Shown: positions 10,535 to 23,380 of the stretch, piece after piece | Numbering within the stretch: position 1 is the first letter of the stretch | How the letters are laid out: each line of letters starts with the position of its first letter | DNA from: Phragmites australis | Lineage: Eukaryota > Streptophyta > Magnoliopsida > Poales > Poaceae | Reading direction: 5' to 3' | NCBI RefSeq assembly: GCF_958298935.1 | Contig: NC_084942.1 | Span: 7,323,501 to 7,387,500, forward strand | DNA length: 64,000 nucleotides | The notes under the pieces: model-generated | Database searches by the model: none | What the model saw: the letters and a program-made list of their open reading frames with translations, nothing else | What the model was told of the DNA's origin: nothing | Position numbers and translations under genes: made by a program

Positions 10535-12215
10535 ATGACAACAGAGAGGCATGGGAAGATTCTGCTCTTTCAAGGTTGTGACTTTTCTTACTGGAAGGTA
10601 CGCATGTAGGCTTATCTTCTAAGCAAAGAAAGTGCAATATGGGAGGTTGTAGACTCCAACTATGAGATCAATGTTGCTCGTACTACTCAGGTCTAAATCG
10701 AACAATATGAAGCCAAAAACAAGGCTCAAAATATATTGTTCACAAGCCTAAGTCATAATAAGTTTAACAGAGTCCAGCACATCCGAACTGCATGAGAGAT
10801 TTGGACTACTCATGAGGGCACTAACCAAATCAAGGCTCGGTGCCAGAGCATGTATAACCAAGAATATCATATGTTTATGCAAGGACCTGGAGAATCTTTG
10901 GATGCTATATTTGCTAGATTTGGTGGAATTGTTAGTAACCTTAGATCCACCTGTGTTTTTCCCTACTCTGATCATGAGAGGGCGATCAAACTTCTCTATG
11001 CTCTTGACCGTAGCATATGGGAAGCGAAGATGTCGAGCATTAAAAAATCATCCAGTTATGACACATTAACTTGTGATGAACTCTTTAGCAATCTCAAATC
11101 CATCGAGATAGCCAAGGCGGTTCGGATAGGCCTATGAAACCTTCTGTCTTAGAACATGACATTGGTTTCAAGACCTAGTGGTGGTAATCAGTCTGGAGTC
11201 GGTGTTTCTTATGCTAACCCCTTAACTAATGGATTTTCTTTGTCTTCCTTGGTCTCTATCATAGAGGAGCAAGTGGATGTACTTTATGATGAGGACCATG
11301 CACTAATTGTGAAGGAGTTCACCCGCTTCTACAACAGTCGACGAGATCAGAGGAGGGGTGGTTCCCATGTTTTGAGTGTGGTGACACCACCCACTTCAAG
11401 ACGGACTGCCCTAAGCTCAAGAAGAGGGAAGACTGCAACCACGACCATGACAAGCACAAGAAGTCTAAGAAACCCTTCTTAAAGAACAGCGACAAGATGG
11501 CCAAGAAGGCGGTCAAGGCAGCTTCAAGGGTGTTTGTGGTGGTGCTCAGCGACATCGACACTTCCTCAAGCGGGGAGGAGAGCTCGGAGGAGGAGGAGCA
11601 GCCCATAAAGAGCAAGAAGAAGGAGAAAGACTTCACCGGTCTTTGCTTCATGGTAGACGACAATGACAGCGACCCTGAGCTTGACTCTTCCGAGGTATAA
11701 CCTTCCTACGACCAGCTTTCTATTCAGGTCGATAACTTGAATGATGCACTTGTTAGCTAGGATAGGTTGCTCAAGAAGGCGGTTAGGGAGATTAAGGAAC
11801 TAAGTCTAGGCTAGAGTGTTCATCTTTTGAGCTTGAGTTGCTTAAGTCTAGGTTGAATAATGAAGAGTGTGATACTTTCCTTATGGTCATGAGTGAGCTT
11901 ACTAAGCTTCAGACTTTACATGTTCAAGTCACAAATCGGCTTGAGACTACCGAGAAGAAGCTCCTTGAGAAGGAGTTTAGACCTACTCTCTTAGGCGCTT
12001 GCAAGAATTGCCATATGCTATCAAAGGATGTTGATGTGAAAGACAAGTGCATAAAAGAGCTAGAGTCTAGATTGGAGAGTGCTGAGAGTTCTAAGTATGT
12101 GCATCCAAACTATTCCACCTACGTCATCCTCAAGGACAAGCTCAGCTCAGTTAGAAGGCAAGTTGAGAAGCTCATAGCCAATAATGAGTATCTCCTTTCT
12201 CTTGATGCTTAGAAT
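10535..12215 (+). pseudogene. CopA gag remnant with CCHC zinc knuckle
   Basis: The start at 10535 reads MTTERHGKILLFQGCDFSYW, the Sirevirus-type gag opening. The capsid part follows, with EIWTTHEGTNQIKA, GPGESLDAIFARF and YDTLTCDELF. The nucleocapsid knuckle CFECGDTTHFKTDC is at 11368-11409 and fits CX2CX4HX4C. Next come an acidic and lysine-rich stretch (DIDTSSSGEESSEEEEQ at about 11550) and a coiled-coil-like region (11838-12212). Gag would form the particle that packages element RNA. At least four in-frame stops and frame changes break it. The open frames at 10850, 11497 and 11838 are fragments of this one gene. Confidence 0.8.
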
Positions 12216-12239
12216 GCAAGGGCTAAATGAACTTGATTT

Positions 12240-13390
12240 TGGCCAAAACCAAAATATGCGTATATAAGGCGGGTTTAGCCTTGGGGTTGGGTTTTGAGAG
12301 GGTAGGCTTACAATGGGGTTGGTAAGACAATTTTCACCTCACATACTACCCTAGAAGCCGAGAAGTCCAAAATCAATGCCACCCCACAACCCATCAAGAA
12401 AATCATTCTACAACCCACAAAGAGTAGCCACACCATAACCCAGGAGAGCTCCACAGCCAAAGATGAAAGTTCCTATAAGAGATCCTAGAGTGACCGATAA
12501 TCCATCTTTTGAGAGATGCTAACATTGCACCTAGTGCAGAGAGAGGGTTACCTTGTTGGGTTTTGCTTTTGCCGTAGGAGAGATGAGCGGCGTGAGTGGG
12601 AGTGAAGTACTCGGGACATGTACCGCCACTTGTTTGGTGTATATGAGCCTTTTTCTCGCTCTAGCCCATGTGTTTCTGATGCTCTTCAGTTCTCCTCTAG
12701 AGGTGTTGCCCAGTGTGGAATTTACCATGATTCATATGGTTCTGGTTCACGTGTAAGAGGTTTTTTTAGTTGTAGCACTTTGGCAGACCACATTTTCCCT
12801 ATTGTGGCACTCACCCTCAACACACTAGTATTGATTTGCATGCACCTACCTTTATTGCTTCAAGATGGATGACCCAATACTGGATTCTCAAGATGTTATT
12901 GTTTAACCCCAGTACTGAGCCCTCCACCAATTATTCTTCTCATATGTAGGTTGTAGTGGAGGCCTGGAGAACAAGTGGCTCATTGACTCTAGGTGTTCAT
13001 GCCATATGATCGGAGATGCATCTTAGTTCTTCAGCCTCACCCAGACAAAGTGGCATGAGTACATCACTTTCAGGATCATCAGAAAGAAAGGGTGAAAGCC
13101 AAAGGTATGGGAAAGGTGAATGAGAGTTTCACGCTCAAAGATGTGGCTTTGGTGGAGCATCTGAGATACAACTTGCTTTCTGTCTCTCAGTTGATGGATG
13201 AGGACTTGGAAGTGCGCTTCAAGTGTGATACTTCTAGAGTTCTTGATCCCTCGAATGCTTTGATTTGACAGATTTCTCGAGTAGGGAGAGTCTTTGGAGC
13301 TGATTTTTCAGAGTCTTTCTGTTTTTCTTAGTGATTAATTGTTCAGCCCTATCTTGAGCTTTGGATGTAGCTTAGGAGACTAGGGAACAT
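12240..13390 (+). pseudogene. CopA gag-protease region up to the GagB insertion
   Basis: The aspartic protease active site is recognisable as WLIDSRCSCHM (12976-13008). The family has DSG, so the active-site glycine is replaced by arginine. NLLSVSQLMDE, the conserved segment before GAG-pre-integrase, follows at about 13170-13200. The frame ends in the pre-integrase motif RRLGN, cut by GagB at 13391 and resumed at about 25588. The part at 12240-12950 has little beyond weak linker similarity. Several stops are present. Confidence 0.72.
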
Positions 13391-16300
13391 TGAAAGGACA
13401 ACAATCTTGCCTAGAGGGGGGTTAATAGGAGTATCTTGTAAAATTTTACAAAATAAATGTGGCGGATTAGCAATATGCGGACAGTTCATAGATTTTTACA
13501 GAGTCTCCACAAAAGTGCGAACACTCTGCAGAAATATGCGGGTACTCTGGAGATTTCAGGTAAAACACAAGAGATGCCTATGTCATGAGCCCATGGCTCC
13601 TTCAGATACGATCAATACCGTAAATAATCCTCAAATCATACAAGGTCCAATTACAAGAGCATGTGCATGATAATTAGACCACCAGGTGAACTCGTTTCAC
13701 GCTGTTCATGTTTTCTTGGATGGATTACTACTAAATTCTTGTGATATTTTATTACTTAGGAACGTGGGAGAAGCACTACAACCTTACCCGGATGTCACCA
13801 CTCGAAGGCCCAGTCTACTCGAACTTGAGGCCGAGCTCTAGTCGGAGTCGTGGTCGTGGTCGAGTCTCAAGACAGCATATCAGTAAAACGGGCATTACTC
13901 TCTCATACGAAGTCCATTTTAGGCGTTCTTAGACTTGCTAGAAAGCTTATGTTGAGCCCTTTCTAATGGATCTATGTTGACCAAATATTCCTTATAGTTT
14001 AGTCAGAGTCAAAGGAATAAGGTGATGCATCACCGTTCTGGACCATGTCGGGTTTCGTAATCGTGTCGAGGTTGGAGTCCAGGTTGTGCACGCCTCTTTC
14101 CACGGCTGCACAACCCTAGGTTGCCCCCCTCATTTCCCCATTAAATATACGATAGCCGTCATAGTTTAAGCTAGGGTTTAGATTAGATTATTCTATTTTA
14201 GACAGTTTTGCCGTTTATCGGTTTGTTGAACCCCAAACTAGAGTACTTCATTGGTAATTAGCAATATTCAGATTGTATCTACCTGTTCTTGCTAGTGTTT
14301 TCGATTTGCTTGCAAGAAAAGCCTTTTTGGCGAGGTCAACCGCGTCTTGGCATGATTGATAACCATGGAGTAGTTGTGTAGTGATTGAGAGGGTTCTCAA
14401 TCTATTCTGGTCAGAGCCTTTGGATCATCAATGTCGAAACTATACTAATCGACTTATCATATTATCTTCGGAAGATCGGGCAAACACGCAGCACTATGCA
14501 ATACAACATGGATGAAATCCATGAATTACCTAGCACCAATGGATGTATTCCAACCTATTTCACCAAGTACCTGCAGCTGAAACTTCACAAGAGAATAGAT
14601 CGTGCAATATGCATACATAGAGAGTAAGAACTCAAGAACAAGAAACAAGAGAGGAGATAAACGATATGTTTCCCGAAGTTCAGACACCTCCACTAGAGGT
14701 TCCTATGTCTCCGTTTAGGGGCTCAGTCACCTTGAACCGGGTCTCTCTCAACCCTTTTCCTCTCCAAGCTCGGTCACCCTTGAGCTTGGCTTCCACTCTT
14801 GATTTCTTCCCTTGCGGAGGCGAAATCAAAGCCTTCACAAACTTTTCTGCGGCACACCATATCCTTGGGTGTCTCCGGTGACGCCTAGCTACTTAGGAGC
14901 TCTAAGCTCCAAGAGTAACAAATGTGACGACAAACTTAATGCCGATGAACTCGAGTGCTCAATATGGGATTTAGCTCACTTGCACTCAATCTTTTAATTT
15001 CTCAACCCAACTTACTTTTCTTCTCAAATCTTACACTAAAATGGAGTAGGGAGAGCACAAATGGCTTTGGCTTTGAGGTATTTCATGGAGGCACCAGCAG
15101 CAACCAAAGGAGGGGGTGAGGGCGTATAAATACCCAACCCCTAAAAATTAGCAGTTACATTTGAGAAAATGCGGACTCTCCGCACAAATTTGTGGACCCT
15201 CCGGACTTTAAGAAAAGAAGCCACAATATTTTTAAAAAACTAGCCATTAGACCTGGAAGTTACGGACCCTGCGCAAAAATGTGGACTCTCCGCAAAAAGG
15301 TGCCGAGTCTCCGCAGTTTAATAAAACAACCGAGGTCACCGAAGAGAAAATGTCATAACTTTTGATTCCAAAGTTCGATTTTAATGATTTCGGACTCTAT
15401 GGAAAGCTTATTCATAGGACTACACATCCCAACTGAATTAATGATATTAAACCCATAAACTCTTCAAAACCCAATTCAGACACTTCCACACTTTCCACAC
15501 CAGGCTCCTAAAGCAAACTCTCACTTTGGGTTTGGTTAGAAACTCTTGAGCACTAAGACCCGATAAGTTGTTCAATGTTGCATCACTCTTAATAGTGCGG
15601 CATACCTTGAGCTTTTGAATATCTTCAAGTACCGCTTCTTTCCTCCAAACTTTAGAGGGTTGCCAACTTTTATATCGTTGTCACTCCATCTCTTCTTGAT
15701 TGTTCATGTGATTGATGTGAATCACCAATAGCTTCCCATGGCCTCGCATGGTATTGGTGCAAAGCCTTCACTCACTCTTGATCACCGTCTTGATCCTTCA
15801 GTGTCAAGCCATTTGCTTGTCCTTCACCACTGGATGGTCCATTGCTGTCAAGTCTTACTTGCCCTTCACCGTTTTAACATAGAAAACCATTTTGTATCCA
15901 ACATCTTCAATAAAGTCACTTTATCATATATAGAGTCCAATCTTGTTCTTCACTCTTGATATATATGATTTCAATTGAACTTATGCCTTCTTATGGATCC
16001 TAACCTCAACCCACTCTCAAGCACAAAGCACGTGGGTTAGTTCATAAACTTAATTGACAATGGCATACCTTTAGTTACTTGATTTTCACAAGTAACTTAG
16101 CATTCACGTTTATCACCAATCTTCAATGAGCTTTTATTTCTTCTTTTAAGCATCACTAGGATCTCAATGACTTCGATGCAATTCTTTAAACTCATGGCAT
16201 TTCTCAACTAATCCATGTTTCATCATTTATCCATATCATATGGAATAACCTAATAACAATTCTCAACATAATTGTTAGTCTATAGGTATTGTCATTGACT

Positions 16301-16456
16301 TACCCAAGCATCATTTAAAGCTCATGCATCTTGATACATATCTCTTCTCCATGCATCACCTATGGAACAACCTACTAAAAATTCTCAACAATATTATTAG
16401 TCAATAGGTATTGTCATTAATTACCAAACTACACCTAGGGGATAGATGCACTTTCA
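13391..16456 (-). repeat. GagB 3' LTR (3066 bp, with a solo LTR inside)
   Basis: It aligns with 23381-25584 over AGAGATGCCTATG, the GAAGTTC-GACACCTC block, CTTGAGCTTGGCTTC and the terminal GATGCACTTTCA. The extra length is an insertion at 13581-14490. Degenerate GCGGA...TCCGCA units occur at about 13460-13560 and 15160-15325. The short open frames inside (13407, 13741, 14385, 14666, 15738) are not genes; several recur in the partner LTR. Confidence 0.82.
13581..14490 (+). mobile_element. Solo LTR (gypsy-type) inside the GagB 3' LTR
   Basis: The GagB partner LTR reads GCCTATGCAATAC without a gap; here about 910 bases separate GCCTA from GCACTATGCAATAC. The insert starts TGTCATGAGCCC and ends AACACGCA, with target repeats GCCTA and GCACTA (one base different). 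It contains no coding frame, consistent with a solo LTR. The gypsy assignment rests on general resemblance of its CTTTTTGGCGAGGTCAACCG block to gypsy LTR ends and is weaker. Confidence 0.7.
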
Positions 16457-19400
16457 ATCTCTCCTATTTTGGTACCTGATGACAATCTCACTAGATGGTT
16501 ATATTTTAAAAAATTTAAAGTTCTAAGTATACATTTAATCCAAAGATGAATGTATACAAAGAACAAGTTTTGGAAACATCAAACATCACAAAGATATTTG
16601 ATATTACCAATTACTAGCATCAAACACCACAAAGGTTTCGATGTTAGTAAAAACATAAACTCCCCCATAATCTACACATGAGTGAATGAATCTTGAATAT
16701 TATTGCATATATTGTCTATCTCAAATTTTGGGTGGAGTTTCCAACATACATGTGAAGCAATCATGACAATATATGTATGAAAATAAATATGCTCAAGCAA
16801 AACAAAAACTTTTCAAAAATAGTTTTGCATGGTTTTGCTTTTGATGCTCCCCCAAATGACATCCTCTTTACAAACATAAGGGTTTACAAATTCTGCCCCA
16901 TGAGCAAAAATTCTCCCTTATAAGCAAAGCTCTCTTACAAAATATAACATCTAGTCCAAATTCTCCCCCAATTGACATCAATACTAAATGGAATCATCGA
17001 AACTAATTCTCCCCCAATTGACATTCAAATTGGTAAGAATTATGGAGGACTTGCTAAAAGGAGAAATTCTCTTCAAAACACATTAGCTCTATCTCACAAA
17101 AGAAATCATCGAAAGCTAGTGCATGAAAATATATAGTGTAAACTCCTCATGATATATGCATTTATCATAATTTGAGTGAACTCAATTGCACTTATCCAAA
17201 TATGACTCATGTGAGGAGATTATAATATACAATGGGTCAAAGGGGTTCAAAAAGATGCCAAATGAGATTTTGAAAAGAAATGTCAATTGGAATATATCAA
17301 ATGCAATAGCAAAGATATCATTTAAAATTCCAAAGGATATCAATTGCATACCCATTGAAAGAGATACCAATAGAAAATAATGTCAATTGAAACAAATTCA
17401 TTTGAAGGCAAATCAAGCACGAGTTTAGAATTAACATCCAAAGCACAAGTGCAATGGATTAGGCTCAAGGTTGAACATAACAAAATTATTGATATTATAA
17501 CAAATTTCTCGTTTAACACAAAGGGTCAACATCACATAAGCATATGTGTCCAAAAGAGCCATTCAAAGCTCTCCTCTAATAGTCCGCTTTGAAAACAATA
17601 AATCTTAAGCAAAACATTTTGCTATTTTCATCAATATTGCATATAAGAGCAACTCAAGCAATTGATATGAATCTTTTGCATATTTGGGATTGGTTGAATC
17701 ATAAATATGATTATATAGTTTCCACAAAAATATTAGATTGATGTAGTAGATCATCGTTCATCCTTGTTTGAGTTTACTTTGATATGTCCTTATTTTGGAA
17801 GTTGAAGGAAAGGGTCTTCTTTTGAATACCAATTGAAGGATGAAGACCTTGTTCATGAGTTTTAATTCTAATGATCTTCTATTTGGAAGGACCTTCATTA
17901 TGATCAATCCAAGTTTCCAATGCATCTTCATTGTACCTAAAACTTATTCAAGTATAATTTGGTCTCCAAACTCATTGGGTCCGAAAAGGTTAGTGAAACC
18001 TCACCATATAGAGTAAATTTTTCAAAAGACGGTGCATATGAAATAGATACCAATTGAGGATATATACCAATTGATGATATATCCTAATTGAAATAAAATG
18101 AAAGTACTATGCACCTTTTAGCCATTAATAGCTATTGAGAGAGACTTACTCTATATGTTGGGTCAAATGAACCAAACAAGCTATGAATATTAACATTTAA
18201 GTCAAACAAGCATGCTCGTCATTTTCAAGATCAAAAAGATATAATTTGGACAAAAATGGCATATAAGCAATAAATATACCAAATGAAAGACGAATATTAA
18301 AAGGTTGTCCAAATTATATCTAAGACAAATGATCACTCACAAAGTTCAACAAATAAACTAAGATTTGAGCATATAGGGACATAAATAAGATGAAAACAAG
18401 CTCAAAAACTTATCTAAAGCAAATATATTGAACAAGATACAAGCATTGAGATAGCAAGCTTTCAAAAACTCGAAAAAGGAAAGTTTCCTTGAAAAAACCA
18501 ATATTCCTAACAAAGGAGTTAAATGAGGATTTTCACAAAGAAATAAATCACTTGAAAGCAAAAAATTGAAACAAAGATGATCAACAAGGATTACCACTTG
18601 TATTACTACCAATTATAAGTGAACAATGGTATATAGAGATTTAACAAGTTGGTAATTGCAACAAGGCATAGCCAACTTTCTTTCAAGAAGCATGAGAAGA
18701 AAGACTTTATAAAATTAAGCATCATGCTTTAGAGACATTCTTCACAAATTCAACTATTACAAATAAACACAAAAAATTGATTTCATCCGAATGCGAGAAA
18801 GATTCAAATTAAAATCTTAAGATTAAAAGGATCACTAAAGAAGTACCAAGAATATCAAGACAATTTAAGACCAAATATGGATCAATTATTGATTCTTGCA
18901 AAATTGAGCTTTATATGAGCTTGACATACCATATAGATACTAGATAAGCAATAATATCAATTCTAAATGGTATTGCTCAAATATCCAGACTTTATGGGGT
19001 TTTAAAATGCATAAAGTATAATACTTCCCCATAATGTGATTATCCATTAATATCTCCAAAAAAGCCCAAATAAAATTCAACAAGAAGGATAAGATCAAAT
19101 AAGGCTCAAAACAACACATTCAATAAATCAAAATATAAAGCATCTTATACATACTAGTTATATGACTTACACATACTAGTTGGCAAGATAAGCTAGATGC
19201 ACTAGAAATAAATTCATAGCACACTTAGCAAGCAATCAAGACATATATGGATATGAAACATAGGCATGATAAGATTGCAATAAAGTCTACACATATTAGG
19301 ATAAGCATAAATTCTATAATAAGTATAAATGTGAAACCTGTGTAGAACAATAAATCTATCACAAAGATGTAAACTACGAATTTAAAGATATTGTGATAGA

Positions 19401-19592
19401 AAGTTACCTTAATAGAAAGACATTGGATAGATAATAAATATAGTTCTACACTACTTGGCTCTTTAATCAATTAGAAAAATCTTCAAATAATTTAGCCAAG
19501 TCTCCAATGCCCTCCATTTCACCAAGAGACTAAACACAAATTTCACTTGAAGAAAGATTAGTTTCAAAGCACAAAACATAGGATGAACTCCC

Positions 19593-19637
<45 letters not shown>

Positions 19638-20445
19638 TTAGTTCATTCAAGAATATAGAGGAGTTTACCCTATATTTTGAGTTAAAGCACAAAAGACATT
19701 AACGAAGGAAATACTTGTACCAAAAATGAACTTACAACCAAGAGATAATGTAGATTACCACAAGATATGAATTATGGCTTGACAATCTACTTGTTTTTCC
19801 ACTTTTCTGGCAATGTACGGACCTTTCGCACATTTCTACGGATTCTCCGTAGATTTATCTGTAGTCTCCGCATAATCTTGCGGAATCTTTGCATTTTGCC
19901 GCAGTTGAAGGCATTTCACCATCTTCTTCAGCCTCATTTTGATTTTGAGCTTCTTTGGGCCTTATTTCACCAATGTCTAGCTTCTTGATTCCTTCACATG
20001 GTAGATTAGGTTCATCTTCCATAGCCATCACCAAGTCCAAATCCTCTAGTATTTCTTTACCTTATATAGCTCACAAAGACAAAAAAGGTAAAATTCACAA
20101 GAAATCATCACTAGAGTTTTTAGCAATTACCACCCCTCCTTTTAAATGTATCCTTGAACATCATGGATGGAATGGTCTCTTGGACACTTGATGAGCTCTT
20201 GAGCTAAGCACTTGTGTTGGAGGTCAAATTTTAATTTCTTACTTCATCTCAATGTGCCTTCAACCTTTTGCAGATTTTGACACTTCTGAATTAGTCCGGA
20301 AAGTTTGGTTTACAAAGATTGGAACTTCCAATTCAATCCGGAATATATAGAAAAGCTAAGAGGCTTGGAGTTTTCATGAGTCTTGATCTTTTCTTGAGAT
20401 TTTTCTTGATGACCACTACCAAGCATTTATTGCATGCATCACTTA
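16457..20445 (-). other. GagB non-coding interior after gag
   Basis: About 4 kb of AT-rich sequence with no pol similarity; the open frames in it (17182-17592, 18358, 19225, 19767) have no recognisable domain. Several copies of the minus-strand pattern GGGGGAGAATT or similar lie at about 16848-17030, like the multiple purine tracts in the post-pol region of Sireviruses. A cluster of CGGA/TCCG-like units is at 19815-19905. Next to the 3' LTR, AAAATAGGAGAGA on the minus strand (16469-16457) is the likely polypurine tract. Confidence 0.6.
19602..19633. repeat. (AT)n microsatellite
   Basis: About 16 uninterrupted AT units, preceded by CATACATACAT. Confidence 0.95.
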
Positions 20446-20709
20446 GACCATTCCTAACCATATTCCCTTCATTTCATTCCCTTTCCTCCCTTCCCTGTTC
20501 TCATTCCCTTTATTTTCTCTCATCTCCAACAACTTCCCTTCGAGGGGAATCACGAAGGAAAAGGAGAGAGAATCCTGTCCTAAAGGGAATGACCCTGGGA
20601 ATCCGGTTGTGAAGGGAACCGTGAAAGAAAACCGTTGAAGCGCTGAAGGGAACGAGAATCTCTTCACGACGGGAATCTCGCCGGCGAAGGGAAGCCCTTG
20701 GGCGTGGCC
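20446..20709. mobile_element. MITE in GagB (264 bp, TTA target repeats)
   Basis: Flanked by TTA at 20443-20445 and 20710-20712. The ends GACCATTCC and GGCGTGGCC form an imperfect inverted terminal repeat (GRCCAYDCC). The interior is unlike the AT-rich sequence around it: it has repeated TTCCCTT or GAAGGGAA motifs and foldback potential. It looks like a Tourist-type MITE. The open frames inside are incidental. Confidence 0.62.
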
Positions 20710-20712
20710 TTA

Positions 20713-21053
20713 CAAGACTTTGCTCTAGTAGAGCACAATTAAATGCACGACTTTATAACAATATAGAATTTCAAGTAAAAACTACCTAGCCAACATCAAG
20801 TGTTCACAATCACGAAGAGATTGTGAACAACTCACACCTACACAAGGTTAAAGAGGCTAGATACTTCAAGGAGAGTACTTGTTACCGAGATGTCAATAGT
20901 TCTTGATATTGGATCAATAATATTCATATTTGGCATCCTTTTCACAAATAATAAGAAATATAACTTGAAAGAAAACTTGATATGAGATTTGCAATAAAAT
21001 TCTTCTCAAATAGACCAAGTGTTCAATGCATCTCTAAGTACCTATTTAACAAA
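20713..21053 (-). other. GagB sequence just after gag
   Basis: AT-rich with no coding similarity. In an autonomous copia element protease and integrase would begin here; nothing of them is visible. Confidence 0.5.
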
Positions 21054-23335
21054 TTAAGAACTTTGTAGTACCCAAACCATGTTGGATCCTTTAAGATTAG
21101 TCATGAGAGACTTAGGCACCCAAATGGCCCTTGCATTAGCATGAGGTGAACCAATCACCTTAGCAACACAAGTGCCACTCTTAACCTTCCTAAGCAAACA
21201 TTGATCATTATTTAAAGAGTTAGGCTTAGGAATGCTACAATTGGACAATTTTTACCAATATGTCTATTTTTGCGGCATGTGTAGCAAATTTTGCGGCCAA
21301 TCCTCTTAACTTGAAGCTTCTCACCTTGATGACCTTTTGCTTTACCCCTTGTCATGTGTGATCTTGACTTAGCTTGGGACCTCTTCTTTTGGCATTTGTC
21401 ATCGTGATGAGAGTTTGCTTGAATTCTTGATGGTGATGAAACTTTTTCCTTCTTGTAAGGACATGATCCAATTTCATGTCATTTCTCATTGCAACCATAA
21501 CACTTCCTATTGCTTCTTCTTTTTTGCTTCTTTGGAAGTGTGGTCTTGTCATCAACCTTGTTGGAACATATAGAGGTATAGTGTCCCATTCTTGAGCACT
21601 TGAAGCACTTTACATGAGCCATCTTTTTACTTTGGCTCTTGCTCATGTCCTTTTCTTATTTCTTCAAGGAGCAATATCTCACATGATGACCCTCCTTCTT
21701 GCACTTGAAGCAAGTGATCAGATCCTTGTTCTTTTTTTTGGATTTTTCTTTAAGTCCATGATCCTTGTGCTTCTCATTTTTACCTACATGATCCAAGTCA
21801 CATGTAGTACTCGGGGAAATGTTAGCTTTAGAGCAACAAGGGTTAGCATAAGGCAATTCAATATGAACTAGTGAGCATGTGCACTTGTGCATGTAAGGTT
21901 GGTAGGATTTACCGTTGTTACCACAACCTCATGAGCTATTTCTAGCATGCTATGTGAGTCCACAAGATTTTCATGAGAGCACACAAGCTCATCATGATTT
22001 TCTTGCAAAGTCACATGCTTGATAGTGAGTTTTTTCAGATGATTTTTAGCTCAATATTTTCTTTCTTCAAAAATGCTACATAAGAATTAGAGTTAGTAGC
22101 ACAAGAATCATCAATAGAAGAAATAGTGGATTTGTCCTTAGATAAAATATTACAATTAGAACATGATTTTTCTAAATCCACTAGAGGCATAGCATCTAAT
22201 TTATCAATCAAGCAAACATACTTAACTTTAAGATCCCCATAAAGATTAGATAAAGTATTATGGAATTCTTAAAGTTTTTCATATTTCACATTTAAGACCT
22301 TAAGCTCTTCAATTTTCACAATGAGGAATTCCTCTTGGCTCTCAAGACTTTCCGTATGGCCTTCTATTATGCGCAAGAGTTTGATCATCTTAGGCATATC
22401 CTTTTTGCTCGAAAGATCAAACCCGAGCTCATCACTATCACTAGCACTATAATTGGTGTGAGGGGATGAGCACCTTGGAGAAGTGGGTGCTTCACTTCCA
22501 ATTTGAGGACAATTCATGCTATAATTTCTGTGTTGGTGACAAATGTAGTAAGCTTGACTTGTCCTTGATCTTCTCCTAGATGAAGCCTTTTTGTTGATTT
22601 TTGTTATAGCTTCTTCACCTAGGCTTTGTCTCTCATAGACTTCTATTGCATTCAAAATATTAGTCTCACAAGTACTAATGGAAATAGATGCATTGCTATG
22701 AGAACCAAGAACCATATCATCATGATGAATAGACATTTTTGCACTAGATGGTATGCAAGGGTTAACAACACTACTACATATGGAAATTTCATTTATAGTG
22801 TCATTAGAGTCCAAAGGTAGGATTGGACAAATGCTAACCCCACTCACCATTTTATTATCTCGATTGGAGTAGTATGTTGGTGAGGCAGTTTGCGCGGTAA
22901 GACCACTTTGGTCGATGGAGGAAATCATTTGAGGCTCTTCATGATGTGTTGATAAAGTTGAGCAATCCTCAAATGATGTTTCTAGAAGAAGTTCTTCTTC
23001 ATCACATTTGGTCTTGTCATATCTTTGTTTCAGTGTAGTCCAAATGAGATGAGCGTCTTCTAGCGGCATGATGGATTCAACTACTTCTATACTCATAGCA
23101 TCATATAAGACATTAGTAGCTTGAGCATTAAGATGTATGTATTTCTCTTCCTCCTTGGGTGATAGCAAAAAGTCACTAGGAGGAAAAATGCTTACATCTA
23201 CAACTTACTCTATATAAGGACATATGGCCCTAAAGACATTAAGCATGCGAATATTCTAGGTTGAATAGTTTGAACCATTTAGCATGAGAAGTTCTAGATA
23301 CATGTTATCTCTTGTCGACATCTTTAAATTCTCCA
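21054..23335 (-). pseudogene. GagB gag with four CCHC zinc knuckles
   Basis: The reading starts near 23320 with MYLELLMLNGSNYSTW, a typical plant gag opening. It continues through LNAQATNVLYDAMS and DAHLIWTTLKQRYD into a 299-aa open segment (22269-23168) with a serine-rich middle and a likely coiled coil. Four knuckles follow on the minus strand: CFKCKKEGHHVRYC (21671-21712), CFKCSRMGHYTSIC (21566-21607), CYGCNEK-stop-HEIGSC (21461-21502) and CYTCRKNRHIGKNC (21245-21286). The last part reads GTCVAKVIGSPHANARAIWV (21054-21248). The protein would package the element RNA. Three or more stops and at least one frameshift interrupt it. Confidence 0.8.
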
Positions 23336-23362
23336 AGCGATGAAGCCTTAAAGAAAATTAGG

Positions 23363-23374
23363 CTCTGATACCAA
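23363..23374 (-). other. GagB primer-binding site
   Basis: On the minus strand TTGGTATCAGAG lies six bases inside the LTR end. It matches the initiator methionine tRNA primer site used by plant copia elements and fixes the orientation of the element. Confidence 0.8.
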
Positions 23375-23380
23375 CTAAAA

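Noticed and set aside
16457..20445. Hidden pol gene in the GagB interior
   Set aside because: No catalytic or conserved copia pol motif could be read on the minus strand in any frame.
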